Of a stretch of DNA of 64,000 nucleotides, positions 55,821 through 64,000 are shown piece after piece; within the stretch, counting starts at the first letter, position 1, and the number at the start of each line of letters is the position of its first letter. Position numbers and translations under genes: made by a program. Origin of the DNA: Perca fluviatilis (taxonomy: Eukaryota > Chordata > Actinopteri > Perciformes > Percidae); the NCBI RefSeq assembly GCF_010015445.1, contig NC_053119.1:25584383-25648382 (forward strand). The letters are read 5' to 3'. The notes under the pieces were generated by a model. The model saw nothing but the letters and a program-made list of their open reading frames with translations, ran no database searches and was not told where the DNA came from.

Positions 55821-58800
55821 TGCCCTCCACAATTATTGGCACCCCTTTTTAAGATGGGGTCATGGACTTCTAAAAATTCTCCCTTTTTTTTAAACAACAT
55901 AGAACTCAAATGCAAAAAAAGAGAAAAATCCAACCTTTTATTTAAGTACATTACTTTGGTGTTAAAAAAAAAAAATCGCATTTAGAAAAAGAAAACTCGT
56001 AATATGTTCCCACAATTATTGGCACCCTAACAATTCCGCTGAAAAATTTAATAGATTTTTTTTTAAATGAATTTTTCTGTAGTTGCTAAAGTTGGTCAGG
56101 GTATCTAGGAACTTTTAAATAGTAATTCATGACTTCCTGTTTCCCTGGGGTATAAATATGACGTGACAGAGTCCTAATTCTCTTACCCATTTGTCAATAT
56201 GGCAAAGACAAGAGAACACACAATTCAAGTAAGGCAGATGTGTGTCGACCTTCATAAGTCAGGCAATGGCTACAAGAAAATAGCCACTCGCCTTAACTTG
56301 CCCGTATCTACAGTCAGAGGAATCATTAAGAAGTTTAAAACAACTGAACAGTGACAAACTAGGCTGGAAGAGGTCCCAAGTTTATCTTGCCACAACGCAC
56401 AGTGAGGAGGATGGTAAGAGAAGTAAAAAAAAGTCCTAAGCTCACTGTCACAGAATTGCATCAAAGAGTGGCATCTTGGGGTCACGAAGTCTCAAAAAAA
56501 AACATCAGACGCTCTCTACATGCCAACAAGCTGTTTGGGAGGCATGCAAGGAAAAAGCCTTTTCTCACTAACACTCACAAACGTAAACGTCTGGAGTTTG
56601 CTAAGCGGCACTGGGACTTCAACTGGGATTGTGTGCTTTGGTCAGATGAGACTAAGATTGAGATTTTTGGCAACAAACACTCTAAGTGGGTCTGGCGTAA
56701 AACAAAAGATGAGTATGCCGAAAAGCACCTTCACCACCGTGAAGTATGGTGGAGGATCTGTGATGCTTTGGGGCTGTTTCTCTTCCAAAGGCCCTGGGAA
56801 CCTTGTTAGGGTGCATGGCATTATGAATGCTTTGAACTACCAGGACATTTTAAATAAAAACCTGATGGCCTCTGCCAGAAAGCTGAAGATGGGTCGTCAC
56901 TGGGTCTTTCAGCAGGATAATGATCCTAAACATGTGGCAAAATCTAAACAAAAATGGTTCAGCAGTCACAAACTCAAGGTCCTCCCATGGCCATCTCAGT
57001 CCCCAGACCTCAACCCAATCGAAAACCTGTGGGGTGAGCTAAAGAGGAGAGTGCATGAGAGAGGACCCAGGACTCTGGATGATCTAGAAAGATTGTGCAA
57101 AGAAGAATGGTCAAAGATCCCTCTCTCTGTGTTCTCCAATCTTGTGAAATGTTATAGAAGGAGATTAAGTGCTGTCTTGTTGGCAAAAGGGGGTTGTACA
57201 AAGTATAAACATCAGGGGTGCCAATAATTGTGGGACACATGATTTCAAGTTTTTTTTTCTAAATGTGTGATTTTTTTTTTTACCACCAAAGTAATGTACT
57301 TAAATAAAAGGTTGGATTTTTCTCTTTTTTTGCATTTGGGTTCTATGTTGTTTAAAAAAAAAAGGAGAATTTTTAGAAGTCCATGACCCCATCTTAAACA
57401 GGGGTGCCAATAATTGTGGAGGGCACTGTGTGTATGTATGTGTATATATATATATATATAATATAAAAATAAACTCACCAGCCACTTTATAGGTACACTT
57501 TGTTAGTACCAGATTGGAGCTCCTTTCGCCTTCAGAACTGCCTTAATTCTTTGGGGCATAGATTCAACAACGATGCTGGAAACATTCCTCAGAGATTTTG
57601 GTCCATATTGACAAGATAGCATTACGCAGTTGCCCATCCATGATGCTAATCGCCACCAAATCCCAAAAGGTGCTCTATTGGATTGAGATCTGGTGACTGT
57701 GGAGGCCACTTGACTACAGTGAACGCACGGTCATGTTCAAGAAACCAGTTTGAGATGATTTGAGCTTTGTGACGTTATCCTGCTGGAAGTAGCCATTAGA
57801 AGATGGGTACACATAGGTCATTAAGGGATAGACATGGTCAGCAACAATACTCAGGTGGGCTGTGGCGTTTAAACTATGCTCAATTGGTACTAAGGGGCCC
57901 AAAGTGTGCCAAGAAAATATCCCCCACCAGCAGCCTGAACCGTTGAAACGAGGCAGGATTGATCCGTGCTTTCATGTCGAGACTCATCAGACCAGGCAAC
58001 GGTGTTCCAACCTTCTGTTGTACAATTTTGGAGAGCCCGTGCCAAATGTAGTGTGGCCTTCTGCTGCTGTAGTCTATCTGCTTCAAGGTTCAACGTGTTC
58101 AGAGATGCTCTTCTGCATACCTCGGTTGAACGAATGATTTGAGTCCAACCAACGGTTCATGCTGCTGGTGGTGGCGTAATGGTGTGGGGGGCCAACAAAT
58201 CTGCAGCAACTGTGTTGATGCTACCATGTCGATATGGACCAAAATCTCGGAGGAATCTTTACAGTGCCGAGTCTCTGCCACGAAGTATTGAGGCAATTCC
58301 GATGGGAAAAGGGGGTCTAACCTGGTACTAGCAAGGCTTACCTAATAAAGTGGCCGGTACATGTATACAATTATATATTTTGAATGGTATTCTGCAAAGC
58401 ACTACAAAATGCACAAGTCTTCTTACCGATCCACAAATGGATCCAGGTCAAATGGATCTCCATAGATAGAGAGGGATGCTGCACCTATGTCAGCGCGCAT
58501 GCTGCTTAGCGTGTGCTCTGATGGCCGATATACTGTAGGAAGTGAAGAGCTCTTCTTGTCCTTTACAATTCTCAGATTACTAGCAATACGGCTTCGAGGA
58601 GTGGCAGCCTTTTTCAACATCTAATGGGAAAACATAGGTTTAGAGTCAACTTATGAAATGCATCTCACGACTACAAGATTTTTATTTATATATATATATA
58701 TATATATGTGTTTTCTTAATTATTTACATATTTAATATTATACATTTTTACTATTACCATTATTATATGTATATATTAATAACGTCTATTAATTAATTGT

Positions 58801-60247
58801 TCATGGTTTACATTAAGTGATACATCTAGTGAAATATTTAAAAACAAATCATTTAAATCTCAAGCCTGATATTGATGACACACTCACCAGCTTTTTTCTG
58901 GATTTAGTCTTCCTCACTCTCCGCTTCCTCCTCTTGACTCCTGTAGTTGCTAATTTACCGGTTTTACCCTTGGCAGAAGATGCCTTCTTGCTTCTAACTT
59001 TTCTGCGCTTCCCTGTTCAAATCAAATCATAAAAGTTATCCCTCATCACGATTTTGGCCTCATAGCCATCTCTTGCTTTTCCTTCCATTACATCAGCTCA
59101 TGTGTGCTTGTGATTATGCTCATCTGAAAACTGCAGTGAATTTGTATGCATGTGCTTACTTACTGGTCTTGCGCCTGCGGCTAGATGGGACGCGTGGTGT
59201 TAAGTCCCGTATATACACAGCCGAATTGAGCCCAGCCACCACAGCATTAATAGTCTCATCAAGCCAAGTGGACTGAATCATATACGTGGGAGCCAACTAG
59301 TAAGAAAAAGTTTGCATTACTCCATCGGTTTGCTCTCACAAACCACTGTTGTCTAAACACAACTACCAAACACATGCACTGCTCCTTAACACAAGCCTTT
59401 CCATCGCTAATCAAATACAACAAATGTCACAAACACATGCCATCATTTCTCCTGTCAGCAGCACTGAAGTACATTAACCGAACACACAACTCAATGAGTC
59501 AATAATGTCACAGCAAGACATTTCTGCAAGATCCAGCCTGCACATATGCTGAGTTAGAAAGTAAGCCAAGACTGAAGCATCACGCCTCATGCCAAACCTG
59601 TGATGTCCGTGCCTGTGTGATGCGATGTCGGTTGACATTAGCTCGAACCCTCTCGCTCTGCTGAGTTCGGGCGATAGCTCTGGTGGGACCTGCAGCACCG
59701 GACTGTAAGCGACTGGTGGCAGGACGGGCAGTAGAAGGTAGGCTCTCTGTATCACTAAGTTCCTCAGCTGAACCCCCTGAGTCAAGAACAATTAAACGTC
59801 TGTCATGTGAAAAGATGCTAAGAATAAAAAAATTCTTAAACATGGCCACTTGTAATATAATGAACAAATGGTATAGGTTAATATGTATTTTTTGTTTTTA
59901 TGGGAATTTGTTTTTTTGCAACATATTTTCACTGAAAGAAAATAAAAACATATTATGGCAGCATTTTTAAAGAACATCAATTTACTAAAATATGTTAAAT
60001 ACTGTATATTACAAGATGGAAAATTCAGATTTAGTTTTCTTCCTGTCCATAAAGGACTACCAATTTTAAATTGCTCCATAATGAGCAAATATGAATTTAG
60101 GAAGGCAAATAACTTAAAGGCTTACTTGAGTGACGGTTGTTGGCTTCACACTCAGGGCAGAACCATTCCTCCACAGGAACAGAGTCAAGAGGTGGTGTGA
60201 GACACTCCATGTGATACCTATGGAACAATAGTCCAATTAGTTATTAA

Positions 60248-60288
<41 letters not shown>

Positions 60289-61669
60289 AAAGTTGATAGT
60301 TTAGTCCAATAGTCTTTCTCACCCAGCATCACAGCCATCGCAGAGTAAGAGGCGGTCCTCACGGTCAGTGCCCCCACACACCTCACAGCTGGTCTGCTCC
60401 AGGTCCAAATTTACCGTTTCCTCTTGCTCTTCCTTTGCAGGCTTTTGTACTGTGATCTGAATGAGCAGTCATCACAAAATCCCACATAAACAACTAAACC
60501 ACAACACATACATGTATGTAAACTGGGTTGATAAATGTTCCAGAAGTTATGCTACCAAAGACACTCACCATTTTCTTCACTTTGCCTCCATAACATTTCC
60601 TTAGGTATATGCTGTTGAAGGAAATACGGTCTACAGGGCACGAGTTTGCATTCTAAAGAGCAGAGAACAAAAAACATTCCACTTTTTAAATGCAACGCAT
60701 ATGCTGATAATCAACGTAATCACCTATACGGTGCTGCCTAACAACTTGGGCTCATACAACATGAAGTCAGCCCCACCTTGGCCCATGCGAGGATGCAGTC
60801 GAGACAGAAGTAGTGCTCGCAGTTCTCTGGTGTTGCAACAGGCTGGCTGCTGAATGAGTTAAGGCAGATGGGACACTTCTCGGTGTCCTCATCCGAGCTC
60901 ATCCCTGCAACGTCGGCAGAGGTTATCCCAAAAGCTCCATCCTCAGCCTTGGCATCTCCCTCCTCTTCCTCATCTGATAAAAGTGGGTAGAATTATATTG
61001 TGAATGTATTATACATACCATATGTATAGAGGATTTTGCAGCATAACAAAGAAGTGGGCAAATAATGATGTATTTTTTGTACACACCATACATGTGTAGC
61101 GTATCACAGAAGCTACATTTTTCACTTTCAACTCTATGGGAAAACTAAGGCTTCTTAAGCTAAAAATTAGACACTGTAGTGTATTCTGTAATTACATAAA
61201 CCTTTAACAGAGAAACAAGTTGAGCAAAGAATAATCATATGATAATCTTGTAAAAGTCAGTCACTCGTACCATCCTCCTCTTCCTCTTCTTCCTCCTCCT
61301 CCTCCTCCTCCTCCTCCTCCTCATCATCATCATCATCCTCCTCCTCCTCCTCCTCCTCCTCTCCATCTACGTGATCCTCCTCTTCTTCCTCACCACTGTC
61401 AGTTTCTCCCTCCCCAGACTCCTCTTCAACATTGTCAGAATCATCTAAGAGGAACAGAAATGCATGAGGTGTTAAAAGCTTTTAGGTATGTTTAATAGTG
61501 TATTCTTATGGAAGTAAATGCATTTTGGTGAAATGTACCCATTTCATGAGCTAATGATCGTATACATGTTAAACAAGCTACCTGAGATGGCCCACAGGGC
61601 AGCCCTTTTTCCTTTGCTGTGGGATGTACTGCAGTTGATCAGCTCATCTTGGCTGTCATCTTCATCCAT
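47949..61669 (-). CDS. phrf1: PHD and RING finger domain protein 1 (E3 ubiquitin ligase)
   Basis: Nuclear ubiquitin ligase; in mammals it promotes TGF-beta signalling via TGIF turnover, reads histone H3 and binds the RNA polymerase II CTD. Coding exons from the start: 61582-61669, 61271-61444, 60777-60973, 60569-60652, 60323-60456, 60126-60217, 59598-59776, 59164-59296, 58888-59012, 58427-58620, 55594-55716, 54853-55007, 51614-53495, 50222-51471, 49198-49274, 48556-48657, 48252-48380, 47949-48107. They total 5277 nt, 1758 residues (human about 1650), all in phase with GT/AG ends. RING: C121, C124, C139, H141, C144, C147, C158, and probably D161 as the last ligand. PHD: C205 to C249, C4HC3. 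A basic Lys/Arg segment covers 354-420; conserved [12 protein letters not shown] and [14 protein letters not shown] follow. The end holds [20 protein letters not shown] and [20 protein letters not shown]. The start codon sits in GCCATGG. It lies tail-to-tail with irf7, as in other vertebrates. Confidence 0.95.
49366..49400. repeat. (TG)n microsatellite in phrf1 intron 14
   Basis: TG run of about 35 bp, about 60 bp from the foldback element. Confidence 0.95.
49462..50166. repeat. Long foldback (inverted repeat) element in phrf1 intron 14
   Basis: The left arm (from 49462, AAGGAACATGCCAACTTATT) is the reverse complement of the right arm (ending at 50166, AATAAGTTGGCGTGTTCCTT). Arms are about 320 bp and meet around a short asymmetric centre near 49790-49840. 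TTAA-like bases lie at both ends. No coding. The arms still match well by eye (CACCGTAACCCCCAGAGTTA against its inverse). The element starts 55 bp from the exon 14 donor. Confidence 0.85.
50222..51471 (-). CDS. phrf1: phrf1 exon 14, SR-rich exon
   Basis: Part of phrf1, residues ~1187-1604, 1250 nt. It begins [20 protein letters not shown] and continues with dense RS/SR dipeptides, as in SR-like CTD-binding proteins. The middle is Lys/Glu-rich with repeated IKTE/IKTEP motifs, followed by [20 protein letters not shown], which resembles the acidic DDLDLDYGDSVE stretch of the mammalian protein, and by [12 protein letters not shown], the counterpart of mammalian VKRVTWNLQE. The donor (GTAAGT) lies only 55 bp from the end of a foldback repeat in the next intron. 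Confidence 0.92.
51614..53495 (-). CDS. phrf1: phrf1 exon 13, large low-complexity exon
   Basis: Part of phrf1, residues ~560-1187, 1882 nt. It enters in phase 1 (the split codon gives Met) and leaves in phase 2 at TCTAG|GTAAAT. Content: Ser/Pro-rich N-part, the conserved [16 protein letters not shown] segment, a poly-Ser run coded by AGC/AGT repeats (plus-strand CTG/CTA at ~52938-52975), then [17 protein letters not shown], matching the vertebrate YDPFDPTGSDSS motif. It closes with an Arg/Ser-rich block ([20 protein letters not shown]). The long open frames on the opposite strand here are shadows of this exon. Confidence 0.93.
53797..54740. repeat. Older dispersed repeat split by a MITE
   Basis: Sequence on both sides of the 53926-54435 MITE reads like one dispersed repeat (left part with TTGCCGACGACAATTCTGCC, right part with CCAGGTCCCTGCAGGG). 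The class is unknown to me, and its outer ends are not exact. Confidence 0.45.
53926..54435. mobile_element. Second TTAA-flanked MITE family, in phrf1 intron 12
   Basis: 510 bp, from TTAAAGTGCTTATATTATGC to the inverse GCATAATATGAGCACTTTAA. Unrelated in sequence to the GGTCCCATG family but with the same TTAA signature. It interrupts another dispersed repeat: the flanks read GCCATTT before and ACTCCGGTC after, which join smoothly around one TTAA. Confidence 0.8.
55778..55817. repeat. (AT)n microsatellite at the Tc1 insertion site
   Basis: Pure AT run directly flanking the left end of the Tc1 element; a similar short AT run (57443-57461) lies past its right end. Tc1 elements insert at TA. Confidence 0.95.
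55818..57428 (+). mobile_element. Tc1/mariner transposon with IR/DR ends, inactivated
   Basis: A 1611-bp element in phrf1 intron 10. The left end CAGTGCCCTCCACAATTATT follows a TA; the right end is its inverse, finishing GGGCACTG at 57428, where the flanking TA has become TG. Inner copies of the ACAATTATTGGCACC motif at ~56012 and ~57215 give the IR/DR arrangement of Sleeping Beauty-like elements. The transposase starts at 56199 ([20 protein letters not shown]; helix-turn-helix [20 protein letters not shown]). It is split by frame changes near 56350 and 56735. The catalytic triad is still visible: [15 protein letters not shown] and NPIENLWGE, with D-34-E spacing. The copy cannot make an intact transposase. 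Confidence 0.92.
57476..58360 (-). mobile_element. Degenerate Tc1/mariner copy with short terminal repeats
   Basis: Directly beside the better preserved Tc1 copy in the same intron, in opposite orientation. The ends share CCAGCCACTTTATAGGTAC (left) and its inverse CCTAATAAAGTGGCCGG (right). The minus strand preserves fragments of transposase: [10 protein letters not shown] (near 57990), [16 protein letters not shown] and [10 protein letters not shown] (near 57700). Many stops and frameshifts; long dead. Confidence 0.75.
60249..60287. repeat. (ATT)n microsatellite in phrf1 intron 5
   Basis: About 13 ATT units within a 105-bp intron (60218-60322). Confidence 0.95.
61271..61444 (-). CDS. phrf1: phrf1 exon 2, acidic exon
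   Basis: Part of phrf1, residues 30-88. Begins [20 protein letters not shown] and then becomes almost wholly Glu and Asp, coded by long GAG and GAT triplet runs. An acidic N-terminus before the RING is normal for the family, but the near-pure triplet runs make this exon prone to length variation. Confidence 0.9.
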
Positions 61670-62496
61670 GGCTGACCATCAGAATAAAACAGTTGGACAG
61701 CTTTTCTCTAATGGAATCCTGAGAACATACACCATAATTGCAGTGTTTAATTTAAAAAAAAAAATGTCTGGAATTCTCCTGTGTACAAATTGTACAAAGG
61801 TGACACAATTGGGTCTGACAGAATAGCATTAGGAATTAGGTGTGTTGGTAATTGTTACGGTTTCAAGGACAGGAAATGAAGGAAATTCATCCAAACTTCA
61901 TGGAATGAGAAGGTGATAATTTTGCCTGAGTCCTTGAGCAGAAAGAAAAATGATCATCACGCTTGTGGTCTTGGTCTATAGGAGTGACACTCGTGGGTAG
62001 TTAAGAAACTACAAAACCGCAGTTTAAAATTAACCTTATTTTGTAACCTTACTTTTATTGTTTGCAGACAAACAGGAACATGTTAACGTTACCTTACATT
62101 TACGTTAGATGGCTAGCAGCAGCCTGCAAACTATGCTAGGGCTACATTTGTAAACAAAGAAGAAAGCTCAGCACCAAACAGAGTGCCTCGGATAAACTAT
62201 GCATGCAGCGTATATGTAGATATTCACATTATAGATTTATGCACTGACAAGAATATGGGACTAACTTGTAACGCTGTTCTTAATAGAAAAATCACGCTAG
62301 CTAGTGACATTAGCTTTAGTGTAGCGTGTTAGCTAGCTAGCCTCTGAATAGCTAAATTTAGCAAACGTCAATTACAAGTCCCTTCGGAGTGTGCACGAAA
62401 AACCCTTAGTGTGTGAGGGAATTCACACAAATTCATCAGTTAACCCTCTTAACTGCAATTTCGTGTTCGAATATTTAATATTTATTTCAAACCTAC

Positions 62497-62610
62497 CCTA
62501 CTCAGTAGTGTGAGGTATTATTTGAAATGATTTGAAGTCTCCACGATTGTTGTTGAGTGACACCACCGGCTGGCTAGAAACGGAAATGGCAGAGTGCACT
62601 CAGACAACTG
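62497..62610 (-). promoter_or_regulatory. phrf1: Candidate noncoding first exon and promoter of phrf1
   Basis: On the minus strand a donor-like TAGG|GTAGGTTTG lies at 62496/62497. Sequence before it (to about 62600) could form an untranslated first exon, spliced to an acceptor just before the initiator ATG at 61669 (candidate CAG at about 61672 or 61710). No TATA box is evident. This is inferred from splice-like signals only. Confidence 0.35.
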
Positions 62611-63391
62611 TACCTCTTAAAGAGACAGTATTCGTTTATCTGAGATCAGTTATTACTATTGACTGTAAATATTGTTCATTACACAAACGATGAGAACCAC
62701 TTGACATAATGACATGTCCTTAATTTCATAAATTTATAAATACAGTTAAAAGTGCACATATACAAGTGTGCAGGGGTTTGAAAAAAGTAACATTTGAGAC
62801 GCATGTGCAATGATAAATTATTAGGCTATTATGAAAAAGTATGACATGGTTATATTTTACACTCAGTACTACCTATACTAATCAAAACATAAAAAATAAA
62901 TTTAAAATTAAACCAGCCTATTACCAGTAGGCCTACAACAATTCTTCTCTTGAAGTCTTAGGGCTGTCATAAACCCCAAGCAGTCAATACAGTAAACATG
63001 TGCAACTGTCGCCCCCTGGTGGTAACTCTAATTTGGCAAAATCAGATATTACATAATCTAATGTAATCCTGATTTGCTACTTTATGTCGTGGGGTTATGT
63101 GTATCCTGGCTGTGAATAATCCGATCGGGTTTTAACAGTCAAAAACTGGTCAGAAGAAAGCTATTACATATAGGCTACCCAAAGTCCAAAAGTTGTTTGA
63201 TAATATCAAAACAAAGAAAGAACACCATGTTCCAGCTGACAAGTTCAAAAGGGGGTCAATTATGCGAGGTGATTTTTTTGTGTAAATCTAAAAAAGGAGA
63301 GTTTTTATAGTTAATCTTAACGAGAATTGTTGATAATAATATTATAATATCTTATATCATATTTGCTATTAAAGATTTGCATTGTTTTAAT

Positions 63392-63433
<42 letters not shown>

Positions 63434-64000
63434 CAATGACTATTCTGTATTTAAGATGCACCTAACTTTTTTCATGTGATGTTGAAATAAAAAGGGTTAA
63501 CAAAAATTAAAATCTAAATTGTAGTTTCAAATCGATTTGATGCTATACAATTTGTTAATGATGTCGGGGAGTCCAAACTCTCACTCCATTAATAATTGAG
63601 TGTTCTCTTCTCCTACAACCTCCTCCTCCTCCTCCTCCTCTTCGTCGTCATCATCAGAACAGACTGTCATGCTGCATCCTTGGTACGTGCATAGCCACAC
63701 TCTGCTCATGGCAACACTGTACACAAGTAAGCCGAGTTCAACCACTTCTCACTGTAGGGGTAGGGGCGTTCTTTGTCAAACCGGCTTAAAGCACATTTAT
63801 TCCACCTCAAGTAGCAACTGTCGCATCACATGTCGACTATTTAATTGTAAAGAAACATGTGTCGCATTGAATTTGCCATAAATACTCGGTGAGGACAGTA
63901 ACTGTTAACAAGCGAATGGTTTATTCCTAATGTACGACGTGCAGAACTGAACGCGCCGCACACCAACTATGACTATCAAAGTCAACTGAAATTGTTGGCC
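62611..64000. other. Upstream flank of phrf1, no gene seen
   Basis: Unique AT-rich sequence, a TAG microsatellite and a CTC/CTT triplet run near 63617-63645. A 93-codon frame (63600-63881) opens with Ser repeats from that run and has no recognisable domain. Confidence 0.5.
63394..63433. repeat. (TAG)n microsatellite
   Basis: About 13 TAG units. Confidence 0.95.

Noticed and set aside
63600..63881. 93-codon frame with a poly-Ser start
   Set aside because: Driven by a triplet run; the rest has no recognisable similarity or splice evidence.

Overview
The window looks like nuclear DNA of a ray-finned fish, most likely a percomorph (perch-like) teleost. Three protein-coding genes are recognisable. 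ascl1b is a single-exon proneural bHLH gene on the minus strand. irf7 is an interferon regulatory factor with 10 coding exons on the plus strand. phrf1 is a PHD- and RING-finger protein with 18 coding exons on the minus strand. The irf7/phrf1 pair is a known vertebrate neighbour pair (human 11p15.5). The compact introns, long CA/GT microsatellites, tRNA-derived SINE, Tc1 elements and TTAA-flanked MITEs are typical of teleosts. No bacterial-type features (operons, ribosome binding sites, CRISPR) are expected or seen.

Layout. Positions 1-31900 hold no gene I can support. This part is intergenic DNA with many GT/CA microsatellites, two 5'-truncated LINE copies (11524-12421 and 22523-23645), Tc1 remnants, TTAA-flanked MITEs, other dispersed repeats and a few unique stretches that could be regulatory. 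ascl1b lies at 32825-33436 (minus), with a 3' UTR running down to a poly(A) signal near 31974. Upstream of it is a decayed LINE (34776-36262), then about 3.4 kb of mostly unique intergenic DNA.

irf7 spans about 39965-45980. It has a TATA box, a clear ISRE about 290 bp upstream of the likely start, an IRF DNA-binding domain, an IRF association domain and a C-terminal pLxIS-type phosphorylation motif. phrf1 (coding 47949-61669) lies tail-to-tail with irf7. I traced all 18 coding exons with consistent splice phases, giving 1758 residues: acidic N-terminus, RING, PHD, a basic region, very large Ser/Arg-rich exons and a conserved C-terminal helical domain. Its introns carry two Tc1-type elements, a TTAA MITE nested in an older repeat, and a 705-bp foldback element. 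Beyond 62.6 kb only unique DNA and triplet repeats are seen.

Functionally the genes are neighbours rather than a pathway. irf7 drives type I interferon transcription in antiviral defence and is itself interferon-inducible (the ISRE fits this). phrf1 is a nuclear ubiquitin ligase that binds chromatin and RNA polymerase II. ascl1b specifies neural progenitors and is expected to depend on distal enhancers in the flanking gene-poor DNA. I did not find a convincing undescribed biological system. The most interesting non-genic signals are the long foldback beside a phrf1 splice site, an inverted repeat pair inside an irf7 intron, a pair of ~250-bp paralogous segments each following a GT tract, and a 16-bp satellite joined directly to telomere-like repeats.
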